Assembly (NCBI RefSeq): GCF_041261445.1
Contig: NZ_JBGCCU010000043.1
Coordinates: 18,236 to 82,235, forward strand
DNA length: 64,000 nucleotides
DNA from: Catenulispora sp. EB89
Lineage (GTDB): Bacteria > Actinomycetota > Actinomycetes > Streptomycetales > Catenulisporaceae
Reading direction: 5' to 3'
In this document: one piece after another, positions 16,334 to 24,612 of the stretch
Layout of the letters: the number at the start of each line of letters is the position of its first letter
Numbering within the stretch: the stretch's first letter is position 1
The notes under the pieces: generated by a model
Seen by the model: only the letters and a program-made list of their open reading frames with translations
What the model was told of the DNA's origin: nothing
Databases searched by the model: none
Translations under genes and position numbers: made by a program

Positions 16334-17485
16334 ATGGCTGAGGCCTACATAGTCGAGGCACGGCGAACCGCGGTCGGGCGCAAGAAGGGTGCGTTGTCCG
16401 CGGCGCATCCGGCCGACCTGGGAGCGCACGTCATCAAGGCCGTCGTGGACGCCGCCGGCGTGGACCCGGCGGCCGTGGACGACGTCGTGTTCGGCTGCGT
16501 CGACACCATCGGGACGCAGGCCGGGGACATCGCGCGCACCGCGTGGCTGGCCGCCGGACTGCCCGAGGAGGTGCCCGGCGTGACCGTGGACCGGCAGTGC
16601 GGATCCTCGCAGCAGGCCGTGCACTTCGCGGCCCAGGCGGTGATGAGCGGCACGGCCGATCTCGTGGTGGCCGGCGGCGTGCAGAACATGTCGCAGATCC
16701 CGATCGCCGCCGCGATGACGGTCGCGACGCAGTTCGGCATCACGGACCCGTTCTCCGGATCGAAGGGCTGGAAAGCGCGGTACGGCGACCAACCGGTGTC
16801 GCAGTTCCACGCCGCCGAGCTGATCGCCGAGAAGTGGGACATCTCCCGGGACGCGATGGAGGACTTCGCTCTTGAGTCCCATCGGCGCGCCCTAGCGGCG
16901 ATCGACGAGGGACGGTTCGAGCGCGAGATCGTGCCGTACGAAGGGTTCGCGGTCGACGAGGGCCCGCGGCGGGACACGTCCAAGGAGGCGATGGCCGGCC
17001 TGCGGACGCTCGTCGAGGGCGGCCGCCTGACCGCCGCGGTCTCGTCGCAGATCTCTGATGCGTCCGCCGCACTGCTCATCGCCTCCGAGGACGCGGTGCG
17101 GACGCACGGCCTCACGCCACGCGCTCGGATCCACCACCTTTCCGTCCGTGGCGCAGACCCGATCTTCATGCTCACCGCGCCGATCCCGGCCACGGAACAT
17201 GCTTTGCGCAAGGCCGGTATGAAGCTGGACGACATCGATCTCATCGAGATCAACGAGGCCTTCGCGCCGGTGGTCCTGGCCTGGGCGCACGAGGCGGCCG
17301 CCGACCTCTCCAAGGTGAACGTCAACGGCGGCGCGATCGCCTTGGGGCATCCGCTCGGCGCCACCGGCGCGCGTCTGATGACCACGCTGCTCCACGAACT
17401 GGAGCGCACCGGCGGCCGCTACGGCCTGCAGACGATGTGCGAGGGCGGCGGGCAGGCGAACGTCACCATCATCGAAAGGCTCTGA
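16334..17485 (+). CDS. fadA6: Thiolase FadA6 (acetyl-CoA acetyltransferase family)
   Basis: ATG 16334 gives 383 residues; a purine-rich GGGAGAG lies upstream. Thiolase catalytic residues are all visible: nucleophile Cys89 in VDRQCGSSQQ, His339 in GGAIALGHPLGATG and Cys369 in MCEGGG, with NEAFAPV before them. FadA6 is the thiolase of the last HIP steps, cleaving the linear diacid-CoA after ring opening. It lies 23 bp after kstR2, so it is the last gene of fadE30–ipdF–kstR2–fadA6. No hairpin is seen after it. Confidence 0.87.
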   Translation: MAEAYIVEARRTAVGRKKGALSAAHPADLGAHVIKAVVDAAGVDPAAVDDVVFGCVDTIGTQAGDIARTAWLAAGLPEEVPGVTVDRQCGSSQQAVHFAAQAVMSGTADLVVAGGVQNMSQIPIAAAMTVATQFGITDPFSGSKGWKARYGDQPVSQFHAAELIAEKWDISRDAMEDFALESHRRALAAIDEGRFEREIVPYEGFAVDEGPRRDTSKEAMAGLRTLVEGGRLTAAVSSQISDASAALLIASEDAVRTHGLTPRARIHHLSVRGADPIFMLTAPIPATEHALRKAGMKLDDIDLIEINEAFAPVVLAWAHEAAADLSKVNVNGGAIALGHPLGATGARLMTTLLHELERTGGRYGLQTMCEGGGQANVTIIERL

Positions 17486-17598
17486 ACTGCACCGTTGTAC
17501 CGGTCGGGAAACGTTCGCTGAAACGTGTGCGATCTGTGATGCTTATCAGTTCCTGAATCTCGTGACCGCACTGATTCCCGGCAGTACGCTGAATAGCG

Positions 17599-18066
17599 AT
17601 GAGCACGAACATGAAAGCCGGTGCCGCCGTCGCCGCAGTGGTACTGCTGCTGTTTCTCATCGTGCGGCCGACGACCAGCTCGGGGCATCACTTCAAGGTG
17701 ACCGCCACCGAGTACGACTGCAACGTCAAAATCGCGGACGACCCGCGGCCGTTGAACAAGGAAGTGTTGTCGACGGTCGCCATCAAGTGCGCCACGCCGC
17801 CGAAGCAGACCTCGCTGGTCCTGCAGCTCCAGTACCGCAAGGACGGCAGCAGCCCGTGGACGAACGACGGCGACGCCCGCGCGTTCACCGGCATCCCCGG
17901 ACCGGACTACACGGACATCAACATCACGCAGCCGTGCAAGGCCGGCAGCTTCCGCATCGCGTACCAGTTGCAGGGGGTCGCGGCGGTGCTGGGGACCTCC
18001 ATCCAGGAGCAGCAGCAGTTCGGCAGCAGCAAGGACATCAGCCAGTCGCAGTGCGACAACTCCTGA
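17599..18066 (+). CDS. Secreted or membrane-anchored hypothetical protein
   Basis: The 155-residue protein starts MSTNMKAGAAVAAVVLLLFL, an N-terminal signal anchor or signal peptide, then has a polar outer part with four Cys (YDCNV, IKCAT, QPCKA, SQCDN). These could form two disulfides, which fits an extracytoplasmic domain of about 130 residues, probably beta-rich. No family is recognised. A TACGCT hexamer 10 bases before the ATG could be a -10 element. The gene stands alone between fadA6 and a small secreted peptide gene. Confidence 0.6.
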   Translation: MSTNMKAGAAVAAVVLLLFLIVRPTTSSGHHFKVTATEYDCNVKIADDPRPLNKEVLSTVAIKCATPPKQTSLVLQLQYRKDGSSPWTNDGDARAFTGIPGPDYTDINITQPCKAGSFRIAYQLQGVAAVLGTSIQEQQQFGSSKDISQSQCDNS

Positions 18067-18275
18067 GCTGATCGCATCCGGTCCGGTCCGGTCCGAGCCG
18101 CCCGGTTCTGCCGTGACGTAGCCGGGGTCCGACCTGGCGTATCCGGTCTGACCTGGCTTTTGGTCGCGGGTGATCACCCACGCGGAGGTATCGGAGTGCG
18201 CCGACCCCCGGGCGTCCGTGCGAGCCTTCTTAGGGCACCCTTTGTGCCTGGTCGATCATTCGAAGGAGTACTCGC

Positions 18276-18512
18276 ATGAGGAAGTTCGCCATGCTCGCTG
18301 TCGGCACCGCGTTCGCGGCCGGCGTCGTTCTCGTCCCGGCCACCGCTGCCAGCGCGGCCGCCACTCCCACCGCAGGCTCCCCGGTCGCCCAAGTCCATCC
18401 CCGGGTCTCCATTTACGGCTGCATCAGCTCCGGCGGTCAGGTCCAGGAGATCGCGCCCGGATACGGCATCTGCATCGGCGGTTACGACGACGGTCAGCCG
18501 GTTTGGTGGTAA
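18276..18512 (+). CDS. Small secreted two-cysteine peptide
   Basis: The 78-residue precursor has a clean signal peptide (MRKFAMLAVGTAFAAGVVLV, cleavage near ASAAA, residues 26–28). The mature part is about 50 residues with Cys49 and Cys66 and the aromatic end QPVWW. The start is well supported by AAGGAG nine bases before the ATG. No family is recognised. The Cys pair could form one disulfide. Small secreted peptides like this are common in actinomycetes, but here there is no adjacent modification or export gene. Confidence 0.65.
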   Translation: MRKFAMLAVGTAFAAGVVLVPATAASAAATPTAGSPVAQVHPRVSIYGCISSGGQVQEIAPGYGICIGGYDDGQPVWW

Positions 18513-18601
18513 CCGCATAGCAAGCCGGACATCGTCCTCGATCGCGGATTCGGCTTAGCCGCAGCACACGGGTCTTCGCGTCCATCGGGCGCGGAGGCCC
18601 G

Positions 18602-18859
18602 TCAGTGTTCGAGCCCTGATTTCCGGGCCCGCGCGGCCCGTACCTCTTGCCGCTTCTTCTCCAGGGGGTCGCCGTGCCACAGCATCGACAGGCCGATGAA
18701 GCCGGTGATGAAAACGCCCACGATCGCGTAGTTCCAGCCGCCGAGCGCGTGTTGTCCGGGAAGCGGGGAGAGGGTGTATGTGAGGATCCATACGGTGGCC
18801 AGAGCGAGGCAACCGAGGATCACTCCGCCGAACCACGGAGGCGAGGGCTTGTCATTCAT
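18602..18859 (-). CDS. CrgA-like small two-helix membrane protein
   Basis: This 85-residue protein has two transmembrane helices (WFGGVILGCLALATVWILTY and YAIVGVFITGFIGLSML) joined by LSPLPGQHALGGWN, and a basic tail starting EKKRQEVRAARARK. The hairpin order and the GGWNYAI-G-F-GL-M-W-H pattern recall CrgA (UPF0233), the actinobacterial inhibitor of septum formation. It lacks the longer basic N-terminus of typical CrgA and is not in the usual gyrase/pbp neighbourhood, so it may be a paralogue. It diverges from the alkB gene. Confidence 0.6.
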   Translation of the reverse strand: MNDKPSPPWFGGVILGCLALATVWILTYTLSPLPGQHALGGWNYAIVGVFITGFIGLSMLWHGDPLEKKRQEVRAARARKSGLEH

Positions 18860-18976
18860 GGCTCTCCTGTCAAGGTGGACCCTTGCTCTGCAGTGTGATG
18901 CGTGCCACTCTCATTGTGCAAGGGATCCAATAGCGGATTCCCCCGAAAGCGTGCTGAGCAGCGGGAGGCTGTGGCT

Positions 18977-20152
18977 ATGTCGGCGTCGACCCTCGGTTCC
19001 ACCGGCCTGCGACCGGAGACGCAGGCCTGGCAGGACGGCAAACGGTACCTGTGGCCGCTGGCCCTGGTGGTGCCGATCCTCCCGTACGTCGGCTTCGGCC
19101 TGTGGCACCGCTTCGACAACGCGCTGGCCTGGTACCTGACGCCGTTCCTGGTGTACGTCGTGGTGCCGGTCGGCGACTGGCTGATCGGCGAGGACGCCGG
19201 CAACCCGCCGGTCGAGCGCGAGGCGCAGCTGCAGTCGGCCTGGTACTACCGGGTGCTCACGTTCCTGTACCTGCCCCTGCAATTCGGGTCGCTGGTGCTC
19301 GGCGCGTGGGCCTGGAGCCAGCCTCATGTGAACCCGGCGTCGAAGGTCGGCATCGTCATCACCGTCGGCATCGTGACCGGCATCGCCATCAACACCGCGC
19401 ACGAACTCGGGCACAAGCGCGAGGAAGTGGAGCGCTGGCTGTCGAAGATCGCGCTGGCGCCGTCCGGCTACGGGCACTTCTACGTCGAGCACAACCGCGG
19501 GCACCACGTGCGGGTCGCGACGCCCGAGGACCCGGCCTCGGCGCGGCTGGGGGAGTCGTTCTACCGGTTCTGGCCGCGGACCGTGTGGGGCTCGCTGAAG
19601 TCCGCGTGGTCGTTGGAGACGAAGAAGCACCGGCTGCGCAAGCGGTCGCCGTGGACGCTGCGGAACGACGTGCTGAACGCGTGGCTGATGACCGTGCTGC
19701 TGTTCGCGGCGCTGACGGTGTGGCTCGGAGTCGGGGTGCTGCCGTTCCTGGTACTGCAGATGGTGTTCGGCTTCTCGCTGCTGGAGATCGTGAACTACCT
19801 GGAGCACTACGGTCTGCTGCGTCAGCGTACTGAGAGCGGCCGGTACGAGAAGGTCGAGCCGGTGCACAGCTGGAACAGCGACCGGCTGTCGACGAACGTG
19901 TTCCTGTACCAGCTCCAGCGGCACAGCGACCACCACGCGTACCCGAACCGGCGGTACCAGGTGCTGCGGTCGTTCGACGAGGCGCCGCAGCTGCCCGGCG
20001 GGTACGCGACGATGATCGTGGTGGCGTTGTTCCCGCCGGTGTGGCGCCGGGTGATGGACCAGCGGGTGCTGGACCACTACGACGGCGACGCGCTGCGGGC
20101 GAACCTGACGCCGAAGCTGCGGGCCAAGTACGAGGCCGCGGCGCGCGGCTGA
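18977..20152 (+). CDS. alkB: Alkane 1-monooxygenase (AlkB-type membrane diiron hydroxylase)
   Basis: ATG 18977, with GGGAGG nine bases upstream, gives 391 residues. Six hydrophobic helices surround the three His motifs of the membrane diiron hydroxylases: HELGHK (His142, His146), EHNRGHH (His172–His177) and LQRHSDHH (about 318–325), plus NYLEHYGL. AlkB hydroxylates the terminal carbon of alkanes using rubredoxin. No rubredoxin or rubredoxin reductase gene is adjacent, so an electron donor must come from elsewhere. Substrate range is not readable. A strong hairpin follows the gene. Confidence 0.88.
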   Translation: MSASTLGSTGLRPETQAWQDGKRYLWPLALVVPILPYVGFGLWHRFDNALAWYLTPFLVYVVVPVGDWLIGEDAGNPPVEREAQLQSAWYYRVLTFLYLPLQFGSLVLGAWAWSQPHVNPASKVGIVITVGIVTGIAINTAHELGHKREEVERWLSKIALAPSGYGHFYVEHNRGHHVRVATPEDPASARLGESFYRFWPRTVWGSLKSAWSLETKKHRLRKRSPWTLRNDVLNAWLMTVLLFAALTVWLGVGVLPFLVLQMVFGFSLLEIVNYLEHYGLLRQRTESGRYEKVEPVHSWNSDRLSTNVFLYQLQRHSDHHAYPNRRYQVLRSFDEAPQLPGGYATMIVVALFPPVWRRVMDQRVLDHYDGDALRANLTPKLRAKYEAAARG

Positions 20153-20172
20153 GGCAGCGCTTGGGGTTTCTG

Positions 20173-20205
20173 AGCCCGGGACCGGTTTCCGACCGGTCCC
20201 GGGCT
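20173..20205. terminator. Hairpin terminator after alkB
   Basis: Perfect 14-bp arms (AGCCCGGGACCGGT and its complement) enclose a five-base loop, followed by TTCTTC. It lies 20 bases after the alkB stop. Confidence 0.8.
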
Positions 20206-20318
20206 TCTTCGTGTGCGCAGGTCGCCGGGGTTCGATTGACGGGCTCATTGTTCTAGTAGTTCTATATCAATGGGAACTATGGAGCCTGATTCGGGCCCGA
20301 CCTGTTGGGAGTGCTCTC

Positions 20319-21431
20319 ATGCGTGGAGTTCGTGGAGTTCGTGGAGTTCGCGGTGCTGCCGCGGCCACGGCGGCCATCGCTCTTGTCGCCGCATCGGCGC
20401 CTGGCGCCTCGGCTTCGGCGGCGGCCGACTGCCGGCCGTCCGCGTCCTACGACCTGACCTTCACCAGCGCCGGCGACACGCTCCCGGCGACCTTCTTGCC
20501 CGCGGCCGACCGCGACGGCGCAGCAGCCCTGATCATCTCGGGAAGCGGCCCGACGGACCGCAACGGCGACGATCCGCAATACCCGCACCTGGACACGAAT
20601 CTGAACTTCGCCAAGGCTTTGGCGTCCGCCGGCGTCTCCTCGCTGCGCTACGACAAGCTCGGGTCCGGCACGGCCGGCCTCGGCGGACCCGGCCACCACC
20701 CCGGCGGTGCGGGCATCGACTTCACCCTCTTCGCGCAGGAAGCGCTCGACGCCTACCGCACCATGGCCTCGCAGCCCGGCGTCGACCCGCACCGCCTGGT
20801 CATCGTCGGACACAGCGAGGGCGGTCTGTTCGCGCTGCTGCTGGCGAACGAGCTGAAGGGGACGGCGCTGGCGCCGCGCGCCGTCATCCTCGCGGCCCCG
20901 CTGAGCGAGCGCTACCTGGACCTGCTCGCGACGCAGCTGACCGAGGCGTATCAGAAGGCTGCCGCCTCGGGTGCGATCACGGCCGCCGCGGCGGCGCACT
21001 ACATCCAGCAGATGCGCGACGCCTTCGCCTCGATCCGGGCCGGCCACGGCGTCCCGGCCGGCCTGGACGACCCCTCGTTGAAGGCGCTGCTGAGCCCGGT
21101 CAACGCCACCTTCCTCTCCCAGGCCGACAAGTACGACCCGGCGCAGCTGGCGCGCTCGCTCGGCGACGACTTCCCGGTTCTGGTGGTGCGGGGCACGAAG
21201 GACGTCCAGGTCACCGGTGCGGAGGTCGCGCGCGTCGCCGACGCCTTGCGCGACGACGAGGACGCCTGGGACGTGAGCATCCCGAACGCCGACCACCTGT
21301 TCAAGATCGTGAAGGGTGTCCCCGATCCGGCCGTGGACTACCCGGACGCGAACCGGAAGTTCGCGCCGGAGGCCGGAGCGGTGGTGCGGGCGTTCGTCCG
21401 GGAGATGGTCGGCGAGTCCGCTTGTAGCTGA
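20319..21431 (+). CDS. Secreted alpha/beta hydrolase (serine aminopeptidase/esterase-like)
   Basis: ATG 20319 gives 370 residues. The signal peptide has an odd n-region MRGVRGVRGVRG, made by a 9-bp repeat, then an Ala-rich core (AAAATAAIALVAASAPGASA). The mature enzyme shows the oxyanion segment ISGSGPTDRNGDD, nucleophile GHSEGG, acid in VRGTKDVQVTG and His in PNADHLFK. This pattern is typical of secreted S33/S9-like or DUF3887-associated hydrolases. Substrate is unknown. The nearest ribosome binding site is weak (TTGGGAGTGC). Confidence 0.75.
   Translation: MRGVRGVRGVRGAAAATAAIALVAASAPGASASAAADCRPSASYDLTFTSAGDTLPATFLPAADRDGAAALIISGSGPTDRNGDDPQYPHLDTNLNFAKALASAGVSSLRYDKLGSGTAGLGGPGHHPGGAGIDFTLFAQEALDAYRTMASQPGVDPHRLVIVGHSEGGLFALLLANELKGTALAPRAVILAAPLSERYLDLLATQLTEAYQKAAASGAITAAAAAHYIQQMRDAFASIRAGHGVPAGLDDPSLKALLSPVNATFLSQADKYDPAQLARSLGDDFPVLVVRGTKDVQVTGAEVARVADALRDDEDAWDVSIPNADHLFKIVKGVPDPAVDYPDANRKFAPEAGAVVRAFVREMVGESACS
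20322..20348. repeat. 9-bp tandem repeat at the start of the secreted hydrolase gene
   Basis: CGTGGAGTT is repeated three times without mismatch, with a degenerate fourth copy following. It codes for the RGV repeats in the signal peptide n-region. Change in copy number would keep the frame and alter the positive charge at the N-terminus. Confidence 0.8.
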
Positions 21432-21552
21432 CCGCCGCCGCTTGACCACCGCTGCCTGACCACCACCGCTTGACCGTCTCGCCGCAGCGTGTTGGTATGG
21501 CTGGCGCAGGGATGCCAACGCTCAAGCTTTTCGAAGCCAGGGGTGGTCTCTT

Positions 21553-21879
21553 TTGCGTGTCCCGAAGTCAGTCCGACGCCGCTTCACCCTGGGTGTCCTG
21601 CTCGTCTCCGCCATGGCTGTGGTGGCGGCGCCGGTGGGGGCGGCCGCGGCGGTGGTCGCGGCGCGGGTCGCGGACTCGTACCAGGTCTCGGCGCCCGTGG
21701 TCACCACCCCGGCGTGTCCGGTGCCGAACACCGGGGACGACAACGAGTGGTGGTTCGACGACGGAGCCCTCGGCCCGGCCGAACCTTTCTCCACCGCCTG
21801 GGATTCTCAGAGCGCTGAGACCAGGACTGAGACCAGCACCGACGGCAACACTGAGACCAGTACTGACAGCGCGCCGTAG
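21553..21879 (+). CDS. Possible small secreted hypothetical protein
   Basis: The frame from TTG 21553 gives 108 residues: basic MRVPKSVRRR, a hydrophobic stretch (FTLGVLLVSAMAVVAAPVGA), then an acidic Thr/Ser/Glu-rich tail (TETSTDGNTETSTDS). This looks like an exported protein, but the start is weak, the ribosome binding site is poor and no family is recognised. The tail has repeated GAGACCAG(C/T)AC units. An opposite-strand frame exists but lacks any such organisation. Confidence 0.4.
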   Translation: MRVPKSVRRRFTLGVLLVSAMAVVAAPVGAAAAVVAARVADSYQVSAPVVTTPACPVPNTGDDNEWWFDDGALGPAEPFSTAWDSQSAETRTETSTDGNTETSTDSAP

Positions 21880-21908
21880 ACCGGCACGGCAGTCGCGGCG
21901 CGCTCGCC

Positions 21909-22901
21909 CTACTTCTCGCCGCCGTACATCCGAGCCAACCCCGCGGCGGTCTCCGCGATCCGCTCCCGCAGGTCCGTCGGTGCCAGCACCTCGACCCCGG
22001 CCCCCAGCGCCAGGAACTGCCCGTGCGCGTGCGTCAGCGACTCGATCGGCACCGTGGCCTTCACCCACCCCGCGCGCTCGCAGTCGTCCTCGGCGCTGGC
22101 GTTGACCGCGTTCACCACGTCCGCCGCCATGACCTCCTCCAGCCGCTGCCGGCCGTCCGGCGAGAGCCGGATCATCGCCTCGCCCTGGATCAGCCTGGTC
22201 CGGAACTCCGCGACCTGCCGGGACCAGAAGGCGCCGAGGTCGAAGTCGGCCGGGCGCTCGAAGTGCGAGTCCTCGTCCTCCAGCGTGGTCAGCTCAAGGA
22301 TCTGATTCACCCGGTACGTGTTGACCCGCCCCGCCGACTCCGCGACCGTGTACCACTTCCCGGTCTTCAGCACGATGCCGTACGGCGCCAGCGTCCGCTC
22401 GACCTCCGGCGGCTCGGTCCAGCGCCGGTACAGGACCCTGATCCGCCGCTGGTTCCACACCGCCTCGGCGACCGCCGGCAGGAACGGGCTGGTGTCCCCG
22501 TCGTCGTACCAGCCGGGCGCGTCGAGCAGGAAGCGCTCCTGGATGCGGCCGCTGCGGTCGGCCAGCTCCGGCGGCAGCGCGGCCTTCACCTTCAGCTGCG
22601 CGGCAGCCATCACCGAGCCCAGCCCGAGCTCGGCCGCCGGCCCCGGCAGCGCGGCCAGGAACATGGCCTGCGCCTCGTCCGCCGACAGGCCGGTCAGCCG
22701 GGTGCGGTAGCCGGCCAGCAGCTGGTAGCCGCCGGCCGGGCCGGCGTCGCCGTAGAGCGGGATGCCGGCCTCGTGCAGCGACTCGACGTCCCGGTAGATG
22801 GTGCGGACCGAGACCTCCAGCTCGTCGGCGAGTTGCTGGGCCGTCATCCGTCCCCGGGTCTGCAGCAGCAGGAGCAGGGAGACGAGTCGAGACGCGCGCA
22901 T
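21909..22901 (-). CDS. HTH/WYL-domain transcriptional regulator
   Basis: The protein has 330 residues. The N-terminal DeoR-type winged helix is RLVSLLLLLQTRGRMTAQQL and ELEVSVRTIYRDVESLHEAG. A WYL domain follows at about 140–240, with RIRVLYRRW and YGIVLKTGKWYTVAES, and then the WCX C-terminal extension. WYL regulators sense small molecules or nucleic acids. It lies 36 bp after the GNAT gene on the same strand and may be read through from the ipd operon, but it could also have its own promoter. Confidence 0.87.
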   Translation of the reverse strand: MRASRLVSLLLLLQTRGRMTAQQLADELEVSVRTIYRDVESLHEAGIPLYGDAGPAGGYQLLAGYRTRLTGLSADEAQAMFLAALPGPAAELGLGSVMAAAQLKVKAALPPELADRSGRIQERFLLDAPGWYDDGDTSPFLPAVAEAVWNQRRIRVLYRRWTEPPEVERTLAPYGIVLKTGKWYTVAESAGRVNTYRVNQILELTTLEDEDSHFERPADFDLGAFWSRQVAEFRTRLIQGEAMIRLSPDGRQRLEEVMAADVVNAVNASAEDDCERAGWVKATVPIESLTHAHGQFLALGAGVEVLAPTDLRERIAETAAGLARMYGGEK

Positions 22902-22937
22902 GGCTGGATTATCCGTCCGGCCGCCGACAGATTCGCG

Positions 22938-23525
22938 CTACGCGGTGAACCCGGTGGTCACCCGGGTCCCGCGGGCACCCGCGCGCGCCTCCTCGAACTC
23001 CGCTCGGACGATCGCGTAGGAGACCATGTCGTTGTACTTGCCCTCGCGGAAGTGGCAGCCGCGGATGATTCCCTCGCGCAGCAGCCCGGCCTTCTCCAGG
23101 GACCGCTGCTCGGCGATGTTCTCCACGTCGGTCGATGCCTCGACCCGGTTCACCGTCGTGAAGTCGAACAAGTATGCGACGAGCAGTCGCTGCGCCTCGG
23201 CGCCGTAGCCCTTGCCCCGGGCCGACGGGATCAGCCCGATCCCGAAGTTGACCGCCGGCGCCGGGATCGGACCGTAGCTCTCCGGGTGCCAGCTCACGTC
23301 CCCGATGAACTCACCCTCCGCCTCGACCGCGAGCCGGCCGCTCAGGTCGCCCCACTTCGGGTGCGCTTCGCCGGATTCCACGAGCCGCCGCAGCCGGCCG
23401 GGCACGTTGAACCCGTAGAAGCTGAACCGGTCGTCCGGCGTCGGCGGGTTGGCCTCGATGACCGTGCAGTCGTCGAGAGTGAAAGGACGCAGGCGGACCG
23501 TGCTCGCGGGGGTGTCGTAAGTCAT
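22938..23525 (-). CDS. GNAT family N-acetyltransferase
   Basis: ATG 23525 (MTYDTPASTVRLRPFTLDDC) gives 195 residues. The GNAT acetyl-CoA site is seen in IGLIPSARGKGYGAEAQRLL, followed by NRVEASTDVENIAEQRSLEKAG, as in the RimJ/RimL-like subgroup acting on protein N-termini or small amines. It begins 10 bp after the ipdC stop on the same strand, so it is probably at the end of the ipd operon. A steroid-related role is not evident; acetylation of a pathway by-product or antibiotic is equally possible. Confidence 0.8.
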   Translation of the reverse strand: MTYDTPASTVRLRPFTLDDCTVIEANPPTPDDRFSFYGFNVPGRLRRLVESGEAHPKWGDLSGRLAVEAEGEFIGDVSWHPESYGPIPAPAVNFGIGLIPSARGKGYGAEAQRLLVAYLFDFTTVNRVEASTDVENIAEQRSLEKAGLLREGIIRGCHFREGKYNDMVSYAIVRAEFEEARAGARGTRVTTGFTA

Positions 23526-23535
23526 AACCGCCAAG

Positions 23536-24606
23536 TTAGCCCACTACCGAGGCCGACGCGCCGACCAGCGCCGCCACCGCCTCGGCGACGATCCGGTCGA
23601 TGAGTTCCTCGCAGCTCGGCAGGTCCTCGATCAGCCCGACGACCTGTCCCGAGGACAGCACCCCGGCCGCCGGATCGCCGCGCACCAGCCCGGCCTTCAG
23701 CAGCATCGGGGTGTTCGCGGCCATTACGACCTGCCCCAGGCGCAGGCCGTGGTGCCTGCGCATGGCCAGGCCGTCCTTGGCCATCGCGCGCAGGGACATG
23801 CCGGTCATCTTCTTGAACGCCAGGCCGTTGCGCGCCGACCGCACGAGCGCGCCGACCCGGCCCGAGCGCTCGATCTGCTCGACCAGCCCGGTGCGCAGCA
23901 CCCGGTGCGGCACGCCGTCGATCTTCGGCGTCGCGACGGTCCCGTTCACGTCCGCCGCCAGATACAGCGCCTTCACCGCCTCCGGGACCCGCGAGTCCGA
24001 CGTCAGCAGGAACCGCGTCCCCATCGCCACGCCCTCGGCCCCGTACGCCAGCGCCGCCGCCAGCCCGCGGCCGTCGAAGAACCCGCCGGCCGCCAGCACC
24101 GGGATGTCCACCGCCGCCGTGATCTGCGGGAGCAGCAGACTGGTCGCGACGCCGCCGGTGTGCCCGCCGCCCTCGCCGCCCTGCACCACCACCGCGTCCG
24201 CGCCCCACGCCGCGACCTTCTCGGCGTGCCGCCTCGCCCCGATCGACGGCACCACGACGGTCCCGGCGTCCTTCAGCTTCGCGATCAGCTCCCGCTTCGG
24301 CGCCAGCGCGAAGGACGCGACCCGTACGCCCTCCTTGATCAGCAGATCCACGCGCTCGCCGGCGTCGGCGGCGTCAGCCCTCAGATTCACCCCGAAAGGA
24401 GCATCAGTACGCTCCTTCACCTCGCGGATCGCCGCGGCCAGCTCGTCGTAGGACATCGTCGCCGAGGCCAGGATCCCCAGCGCCCCGGCCTTCGCCGTCG
24501 CGGTCACCAGGTGCGGACCGGCGACCCAGCCCATGCCGGTCTGCACGATCGGGTGCCGGACGCCCACGAGCTCCGTCCACCGGGTACGGATCCGCTGCTC
24601 CAGCAT
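23536..24606 (-). CDS. ipdC: Nitronate monooxygenase-like flavoprotein IpdC
   Basis: The protein has 356 residues with the FMN TIM-barrel of the nitropropane dioxygenase family: HPIVQTGMGWVAGPHLVTAT, VVVQGGEGGGHTGG, IPVLAAGGFFDGRGLAAALA and EGVAMGTRFLLT. In the KstR2 regulon IpdC is the flavin enzyme proposed to act on the ring-C CoA intermediate before EchA20, not a nitronate enzyme. The order echA20–ipdA–ipdB–ipdC is the same as Rv3550–Rv3553, and length matches within a residue or so from memory. It begins six bases after the ipdB stop. Confidence 0.87.
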   Translation of the reverse strand: MLEQRIRTRWTELVGVRHPIVQTGMGWVAGPHLVTATAKAGALGILASATMSYDELAAAIREVKERTDAPFGVNLRADAADAGERVDLLIKEGVRVASFALAPKRELIAKLKDAGTVVVPSIGARRHAEKVAAWGADAVVVQGGEGGGHTGGVATSLLLPQITAAVDIPVLAAGGFFDGRGLAAALAYGAEGVAMGTRFLLTSDSRVPEAVKALYLAADVNGTVATPKIDGVPHRVLRTGLVEQIERSGRVGALVRSARNGLAFKKMTGMSLRAMAKDGLAMRRHHGLRLGQVVMAANTPMLLKAGLVRGDPAAGVLSSGQVVGLIEDLPSCEELIDRIVAEAVAALVGASASVVG

Positions 24607-24612
24607 GCGCGG

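Noticed and set aside
21489..21510. TTGGTA near 21491 as another KstR2 site
   Set aside because: Only one half-site is present, the other arm does not match and the neighbouring gene is unrelated.
23536..24606. True nitronate monooxygenase
   Set aside because: The fold matches, but the position in echA20–ipdA–ipdB points to IpdC of the steroid pathway.
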